Assembly: GCA_002505805.1 (NCBI GenBank)
Contig: DAWB01000128.1
Span: forward strand, 4,451 to 13,326
Length of the DNA: 8,876 nucleotides
Reading direction: 5' to 3'
Source: Methanosaeta sp. UBA80
GTDB taxonomy: Archaea > Halobacteriota > Methanosarcinia > Methanotrichales > Methanotrichaceae
This document shows positions 5,410 through 8,876 of the stretch, one piece after another (the stretch's first letter is position 1; each line of letters starts with the position of its first letter). Under the pieces are notes generated by a model. It was not told where the DNA came from and searched no databases. It saw only the letters and a program-made list of their open reading frames with translations. The translations under genes were made by a program, and so were the position numbers.

Positions 5410-5705
5410 AGCAGCTCCAGGCGGCCCTCTATTTTCAGCTCTTCTGTGATCTGGCAGACCAGTTCATAGTCAAGCTCCAGGTCTTCCTCAACCTCGGAGG
5501 GGTAAGCCTCGCCTCTTTCCTGGAAGTAGCCCATGACCTCCTTTTTGGCGGTATCATAATCGAGATCACGATATTTTATGGTCTTGATAGCCGACAGCTT
5601 ATCCAGGATGGCGTCCCGGGCAAAATCGGAGGTGTTCAGATAGACGCCAGCGGCTACCAATTGCCTGATCTGCTCCAGTTCCACGGCGGAGACCTTCGAG
5701 CCCAC
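5406..5705 (-). CDS. RHH DNA-binding protein with C-terminal winged-helix-like region
   Basis: A 99-residue protein. Residues 1-40 match a CopG/ParD-type ribbon-helix-helix unit: a short strand (SKVSAV), helix ELEQIRQLVAAG, the turn VYLNTS and helix DFARDAILDKL. Residues about 52-97 read as a second DNA-binding unit: helix AKKEVMGYFQERG, YPSEVEEDLELD, then recognition-like helix YELVCQITEELKIEGRLE. That is a winged-helix pattern, inferred by eye. The start is a GTG at 5703-5705 with AAGGGG five nt upstream, consistent with the TATA at 5743-5753. A second possibility is the ATG at 5739-5741, which leads into the same protein only if one base is removed near CCGAAGGGG; the N-terminus could therefore be frameshifted. 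It is a likely autorepressor or antitoxin of the two-gene unit. Confidence 0.82.
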   Translation of the reverse strand: MGSKVSAVELEQIRQLVAAGVYLNTSDFARDAILDKLSAIKTIKYRDLDYDTAKKEVMGYFQERGEAYPSEVEEDLELDYELVCQITEELKIEGRLELL

Positions 5706-5742
5706 AACGGCCCCTTCGGATCGTCTTGGCTTCCAGCATATG

Positions 5743-5753
5743 TTTTTTAAAAA
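5743..5753 (-). promoter_or_regulatory. TATA box of the RHH two-gene unit
   Basis: TTTTTAAAAAA on the minus strand is a strong AT core. A start about 25 nt downstream (near 5723) leaves an 18-nt leader containing AAGGGG before the GTG at 5705. As an RHH regulator gene it may be self-controlled here. Confidence 0.5.
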
Positions 5754-5760
5754 TCAAACT

Positions 5761-5820
5761 GTGCGCGAGGGTTCACGTCATCCCCAACCTAAAGGATGGA
5801 GAATTCGTGACCCTCCGCAC
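5761..5820. repeat. 60-nt long hairpin resembling an IS200/IS605-type end
   Basis: Arms pair along about 20 bp: GTGCG/CGCAC (5761-5765, 5816-5820), GAGGGT/ACCCTC (5767-5772, 5809-5814) and CACG/CGTG (5774-5777, 5805-5808). An inner CATCC/GGATG (5779-5783, 5794-5798) closes a 10-nt loop. The loop CCAACCTAAA with flanking CATCC/GGATG looks like the hairpins at the 3' end of TnpB-type (IS605-group) elements and their guide RNA. That resemblance is from memory. No tnpA or tnpB gene is present nearby, so it would be a solo remnant. A stand-alone structured RNA is also possible. Confidence 0.55.
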
Positions 5821-6019
5821 TCCCTATGTAGTAAAATAACTATCGGCATATTCGGTCATCATCTCCAGAAATGGATCGGTTTAGGGCGAATACAATAGCA
5901 TGAAAAGTGACATTAGAATGAAACCAGGACAGGAATTACACGGAACCATCTCACGCAGGATCACGGGGGATAATTCTATCTATTTGAAAGCAGGACCGTA
6001 GTGGGAGTTGAGGCGATAA
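5821..6019 (+). promoter_or_regulatory. Leader region of the AT-rich membrane gene
   Basis: GTAAAATAA (5831-5839) is a possible TATA box for the short ORF at 5900 and the membrane-protein gene at 6020. GAGGCGAT (6010-6017) is the ribosome site of the latter. Short open frames (for example 5872-5904) end quickly. I see nothing else here. Confidence 0.35.
5900..6001 (+). CDS. 33-codon ORF upstream of the membrane-protein gene
   Basis: The ATG at 5900 (or in-frame ATG at 5918) opens a frame with ordinary protein composition (MKPGQELHGTISRR, then GDNSIYLKAGP) and stops 18 nt before the next start codon. No strong ribosome site precedes the first ATG; GTGA lies before the second. It may be a real small gene in an operon with the membrane protein, or the intact start of a gene truncated by rearrangement, since it ends abruptly after a strand-like stretch. 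Confidence 0.35.
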   Translation: MKSDIRMKPGQELHGTISRRITGDNSIYLKAGP

Positions 6020-6775
6020 ATGGATCCAAATCTAGCATATCATGTAGCCTTAAATTCGACTAACGAAAGCCTTATTCCAATTGCCTTAAATTTTACTCCT
6101 CTAGTAAATGTTACCGTGATCCAGCCAACCCAGTCTATCGGTCAAATTTTGCTGCAAAGCGGTGGGACATTTTTGGCTGGAGTCATTGCATTGATATCGT
6201 TCATGTGGCTGAATCTAAGAGGCCCAAAGGTGATTTGCAGCCCGATCAGAGATATTGCTTTTTATTGCGCATCTGGTAGCTCTGGTATAATACCAAAATT
6301 CATTTTAAGTAATGTCGGTGGATCTAGTGTTGTTATTGAATTCATTGCAATAGAATTGCTCCGCATTTCTCCCAATGAAGAGAAATATAGGTTTATTGCC
6401 GGATATGACGGATCGATTCAAAACCTAGCGGAAAAGAATACTCGTGAGGGTAAGCATGGGGAATTTACTAACCTAGATAATCCTGTTTCTCCGTTCATAA
6501 TAGAAAAAGGAGATGCAATAGTAAAAGAAATAACATTCATGCATGCACCACAATTTGATTATATAAAAGGTGAATATATTTTAAAATTGCTCCTCATGCA
6601 GCAAAGCTATAGAGGATTTTGGACGAGGATTCTAGTACGGGGCGAGAAAAAAGAGAAAGCAGTTTTAGAGCAAAAAGTACACATGGACGTTGGTTTGTCA
6701 TATAAGGGGGATGGTATGATGCAATTTAAGAAAACTCAGGTGCTTGATCCGAAGACGGATGAGTTATCACTTTAG
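6020..6775 (+). CDS. Single-pass membrane protein of unknown function, AT-rich
   Basis: A 251-residue protein; I do not recognise the family. Residues 1-46 are polar and hold four N-glycosylation sequons (N12-S-T, N15-E-S, N24-F-T, N30-V-T). One membrane helix follows (about 49-66, TFLAGVIALISFMWLNL). Residues 73-251 form a mostly beta-type domain (IPKFILSNVGGSSVVIEFIAIELL, then EYILKLLLMQQSYRGFW) resembling small immunoglobulin-like folds. The sequons suggest the N-terminus faces outside, placing the large domain in the cytoplasm (inference). GAGGCGAT lies just before the ATG, a good site. Codons such as TTA, ATA and AAA are frequent and the gene is visibly more AT-rich than the pyrC operon, suggesting transfer. 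The neighbouring long hairpin and the RHH pair fit an accessory segment. Confidence 0.85.
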   Translation: MDPNLAYHVALNSTNESLIPIALNFTPLVNVTVIQPTQSIGQILLQSGGTFLAGVIALISFMWLNLRGPKVICSPIRDIAFYCASGSSGIIPKFILSNVGGSSVVIEFIAIELLRISPNEEKYRFIAGYDGSIQNLAEKNTREGKHGEFTNLDNPVSPFIIEKGDAIVKEITFMHAPQFDYIKGEYILKLLLMQQSYRGFWTRILVRGEKKEKAVLEQKVHMDVGLSYKGDGMMQFKKTQVLDPKTDELSL

Positions 6776-6793
6776 TATTATTCTTTGTTTTTA
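6776..6793 (+). terminator. T-rich tract after the membrane-protein gene
   Basis: TATTATTCTTTGTTTTTA directly follows the stop, the form of a U-tract archaeal terminator. Further on, TTGTCG/CGACAA (6833-6838, 6846-6851) forms a hairpin without a T-run. The rest of the gap to 7017 is AT-rich and shows nothing else. Confidence 0.4.
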
Positions 6794-6977
6794 TGGTAAG
6801 CTTGTCGATGATGGAACAAGACGAACAACCTCTTGTCGTCGTTCTCGACAACGATATGCTTTGCTTATAATCATTTCCTCATATCATTATGCAATCTTTC
6901 TTCGATTAAAATCCTTGTTAGTATTATAATCAGTTGTCGCAGCCACTGCCACTATTAAGGCAGCGTGATCAATAGCT

Positions 6978-6998
6978 GCAAGAGAGAAAAAGGAGAAA
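6978..6998 (-). terminator. T-rich tract after hsp20
   Basis: On the minus strand, about 20 nt past the hsp20 stop, TTTCTCCTTTTTCTCTCTTG gives a U-rich tract without a strong hairpin. It is the only likely terminator for the pyrC-hsp20 unit. Confidence 0.4.
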
Positions 6999-7017
6999 TT
7001 TTTCAAGACTCGATCCT

Positions 7018-7497
7018 CTACTCCACCGTCACCCTCTGCGCATTCACCACCACCAGCTTGGGCAGGCGCACCTCCAGTATGCCGTCCCTGAAGCTGGCCT
7101 TGACCTGCTCCGGCTTGATCTCCATGGGAAGCTTGATCTCCCGGTGGCGGGGCAGTGTGCCCATCTCCCGGCGCAGGTACTTTCCTTCCCGCGGCACAAT
7201 TCTGGCATCCACAGTGAGGCTGTCCTCGGTGGCCCGCAGATCGATATTCTCCTTGCTCGCTCCCGCCAGAGCCACCAGGGCGATCAGCTCCGCCTCGGTG
7301 TCGATGAGGTCCACGGGAACCAGGTCGAAGCTTTTGGTCTCGGAGATCTCGCTGGTCACATCGCCCAGGATCTTCTTGGCCGCTTGGCTGGCCTGGCTGG
7401 ACATCCTGGCCGCCTCCACTGCCGCTTTGCCGATCATCCGCTCCAGATCGCTGCTGCCTGATAAATCTGATCTCATGCGTCTAGTGTAGGGGCTCAT
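7018..7497 (-). CDS. Hsp20 small heat-shock protein (alpha-crystallin domain)
   Basis: A 159-residue protein. Residues 1-56 are polar and Ala/Ser-rich with a likely helix (ERMIGKAAVEAARMSSQASQ, 19-38). The alpha-crystallin domain spans about 58-148: FDLVPVDLIDTEAELIALVALAG at its start and SFRDGILEVRLPK (135-147) at its end, the family's A/F-x-x-G-x-L signature. The tail ends RVTVE, with V-T-V in the place of the I-x-I anchor. Such ATP-independent chaperones form oligomers and hold unfolding proteins. The frame is open up to 7650, but the ATG at 7495-7497 overlaps the pyrC stop as ATGA and the domain layout fits, so translation is probably coupled to pyrC. The N-terminal region is less hydrophobic than usual and lacks aromatic residues. 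Housekeeping pyrimidine synthesis next to a chaperone is an odd pairing. Confidence 0.9.
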   Translation of the reverse strand: MSPYTRRMRSDLSGSSDLERMIGKAAVEAARMSSQASQAAKKILGDVTSEISETKSFDLVPVDLIDTEAELIALVALAGASKENIDLRATEDSLTVDARIVPREGKYLRREMGTLPRHREIKLPMEIKPEQVKASFRDGILEVRLPKLVVVNAQRVTVE

Positions 7498-8840
7498 TCT
7501 GATAAAACCTTTTGCTTTTCCTTGGTCAGCGGCCTGCCCAGAAAACGGCCGTAGCCCGCCGCAGCCTGGAGGTCGCCGTCCCAGACCACCCGACCACGCA
7601 GTATGGTCATCCGGGGGAATATGGCCTGCTTTCCCTGGTAGGGCGTCCACTCCGCCCGGCTGTGCAGCCTGTCGGCGTTTATTTCAGTGACCGCCTTGGA
7701 GTCGACTATAACCAGATCGGCATCCATTCCCCTCTCGATCGCCCCTTTTCTAGCCAGGCCGAAGATCTTTGCCGGACGGGCGGAGAGGGCATCCACCAGC
7801 CTCTCCAGGCTGATGTGGTTCTTTTTCACCGCCATGAGCATCAAAGGCAGCATGGTCTCCACGCCCGGAACGCCGGGCGGAGCCTCCCAGATATCCTCCC
7901 TCTTCTCCTCCGGCAGATGGGGAGCATGATCCGAGGCCAGAATGTCTATCGCCCCGCTGCGCAGGGCCTGCCAGAGGGCGTCGTTATCCGCCTTTCTCCG
8001 GAGCGGCGGGTTCATCTTGAGAAAGCTGCCCTGCTTCGGATAGTCCTTCTCGTTAAGCAGCAGGTGATGGGGAGCCACCTCCGCGCTCACGGTCCGCCCC
8101 GCCCTCCTGCCTGCCTCCACTGCTGCCAGCCCCTGGGCCGAGCTGAGGTGGCAGATATGCAGGCGCTCTGAGATGCCGCAGGCCTTCTCTATGGCCAGCG
8201 CTTCGGCGCTGGCTGGCCTGGATAGAGAGTAGACCTCGGGATCATGTCGGCCCGAGAGCTCCTCAGCCTTCTCTTTGATGATCGCCCCATCCTCGGCATG
8301 CAGGCAGGCCAGCATCCCTGCCTCCTTCACCCTGCTGAGGACAGCGGCCAGTTCTGCGTCGCTGTGCTCATAGGAGAATATCTCCCCTATGGCCTGGGCC
8401 CCCGCCCCTTTCAGCTCATCGATCTTTCCAGGGCCGCCATTGAGGGCGAAGTCTATAGAGGAGCGGTGCCGGGCTATTTCCAGCTTCTCCTCAAAGGATC
8501 GGGCGTCCACAGTGCGAGGCACGGTGTTAGGCTGGTCTATGACCGCCGTCACCCCTCCCGCCGCCGCCGAGGCCGAGCCGCTGGCCCAGTCCTCCTTGTA
8601 ATTGGGCCCTGGATCCCGAAAGTGCACATGAACGTCTATGGCTCCGGGCAGAACCAGCATTCCCCGGGCATCGATGCTCTCCTCCGCCCGGTGGGCTCCG
8701 CCCAAAGCGGCAATCCGGCCATCCTTGATCCAGACCTCCGTGCTCATCTGGCCCTTGGCGGTGAAGACCCGGCCGTTCTTTACCACCAGATCAAAGTTTA
8801 TATCCGAACCTCCTAAGCAGCTTGCGCCTTTCTGCCACAT
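7494..8840 (-). CDS. pyrC: Dihydroorotase (class I)
   Basis: Catalyses reversible cyclisation of carbamoyl-aspartate to dihydroorotate in pyrimidine synthesis, in the cytoplasm. Numbering from the ATG at 8840 gives 448 residues. The metal-site H-x-H is in DVHVHFRDPG (69-78; H71, H73). Other ligands are H181 (CLHAED), H231 (ICHLSSA) and the catalytic D304 (ASDHAPH). Substrate-side DQPNT (102-106) replaces the commoner MPNT. At the usual carboxylated-lysine position the sequence reads IGEIF (E153). The 3' end overlaps hsp20 by 4 nt. Start: the ATG at 8840 overlaps the upstream gene by 50 nt. A perfect AGGAGGT (8808-8814) instead points to an in-frame ATA at 8799-8801, six nt downstream, which gives a 435-residue protein starting like its relatives (xNFDLVVKNGRVF). 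I give the nearest canonical start but favour the ATA. Confidence 0.93.
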   Translation of the reverse strand: MWQKGASCLGGSDINFDLVVKNGRVFTAKGQMSTEVWIKDGRIAALGGAHRAEESIDARGMLVLPGAIDVHVHFRDPGPNYKEDWASGSASAAAGGVTAVIDQPNTVPRTVDARSFEEKLEIARHRSSIDFALNGGPGKIDELKGAGAQAIGEIFSYEHSDAELAAVLSRVKEAGMLACLHAEDGAIIKEKAEELSGRHDPEVYSLSRPASAEALAIEKACGISERLHICHLSSAQGLAAVEAGRRAGRTVSAEVAPHHLLLNEKDYPKQGSFLKMNPPLRRKADNDALWQALRSGAIDILASDHAPHLPEEKREDIWEAPPGVPGVETMLPLMLMAVKKNHISLERLVDALSARPAKIFGLARKGAIERGMDADLVIVDSKAVTEINADRLHSRAEWTPYQGKQAIFPRMTILRGRVVWDGDLQAAAGYGRFLGRPLTKEKQKVLSE

Positions 8841-8876
8841 CAGTGGCGCTCTCCGCGCCCTTGGGGGAAAAGCCGT
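8791..8876 (-). CDS. 3' end of an unknown gene upstream of pyrC
   Basis: The third minus-strand frame is open from the window edge to a TGA at 8791-8793 and encodes 27 residues ending in RRKLLRRFGYKL. The run KGAESATDVAERRKLL is helix-like and basic, as expected of a real C-terminus. The pyrC ribosome site (8808-8814) lies inside it, so the two genes overlap and are probably one operon. Too little remains to name the protein. Confidence 0.6.
   Translation of the reverse strand, partial: GFSPKGAESATDVAERRKLLRRFGYKL
8808..8814 (-). promoter_or_regulatory. Strong ribosome site that bears on the pyrC start
   Basis: AGGAGGT on the minus strand is the best ribosome-site match in the window. No ATG, GTG or TTG lies in the pyrC frame 5-12 nt after it; the in-frame codon six nt away is ATA. 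The nearest downstream in-frame GTG (8784-8786) is 21 nt away, too far. Confidence 0.7.

Noticed and set aside
7498..7650. N-terminal extension of Hsp20 to 210 residues
   Set aside because: It lies inside pyrC in another frame; the ATGA overlap start gives a normal domain layout.
7512..8816. Long plus-strand ORFs opposite pyrC
   Set aside because: Antisense shadows of a GC-rich gene with all expected dihydroorotase motifs on the minus strand.

Overview
The window looks archaeal and most likely comes from a methanogen of the Methanothrix/Methanosaeta type. That placement is an inference. It rests on GAGGTG-type ribosome sites, TATA boxes about 25 nt ahead of inferred transcript starts, heavy AGG/ATA codon use, and gene families common in Methanosarcinales: CxxC-x17-CxxC zinc ribbon, FAS1, SOUL, the photolyase-related family and a class I dihydroorotase.

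Left part (1-1777): a truncated zinc-ribbon gene and a cold-shock protein gene lie on the minus strand. They are followed by more than 1.1 kb with no convincing gene. That gap holds three consecutive stem-loops (705-813), a GC-rich block of overlapping unconvincing ORFs (about 843-1375), an array of five 11-bp AT-rich repeats (1361-1420), a perfect 9-bp inverted repeat (1587-1612) and the promoter of the next gene.

Middle part (1778-5197, plus strand): four separately spaced genes encode an exported fasciclin-domain protein, a photolyase/cryptochrome-related flavoprotein, a membrane-anchored SOUL haem-binding-like protein and a small unknown protein. Hairpin-plus-T or hairpin-only terminators follow each of them. 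The photolyase-related protein appears to lack the cysteines that hold the 4Fe-4S cluster in its best-known relatives.

5233-5705 (minus): a two-gene unit with a 4-nt ATGA overlap. It encodes a ribbon-helix-helix protein that seems to carry a second, winged-helix-like domain, and a 58-residue partner. The layout resembles a toxin-antitoxin or autoregulated pair. Next to it is a 60-nt near-perfect hairpin (5761-5820) resembling the structured end of IS200/IS605-type elements.

6020-6775 (plus): an AT-rich orphan gene for a single-pass membrane protein with four N-glycosylation sequons ahead of its membrane segment. A 33-codon ORF precedes it. This part, together with the hairpin, looks like accessory DNA.

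Right end (7018-8876, minus): a compact operon with overlapping genes, consisting of the tail of an unknown gene, dihydroorotase (pyrC) and an Hsp20 small heat-shock protein. The best ribosome site for pyrC points to a non-canonical AUA start.
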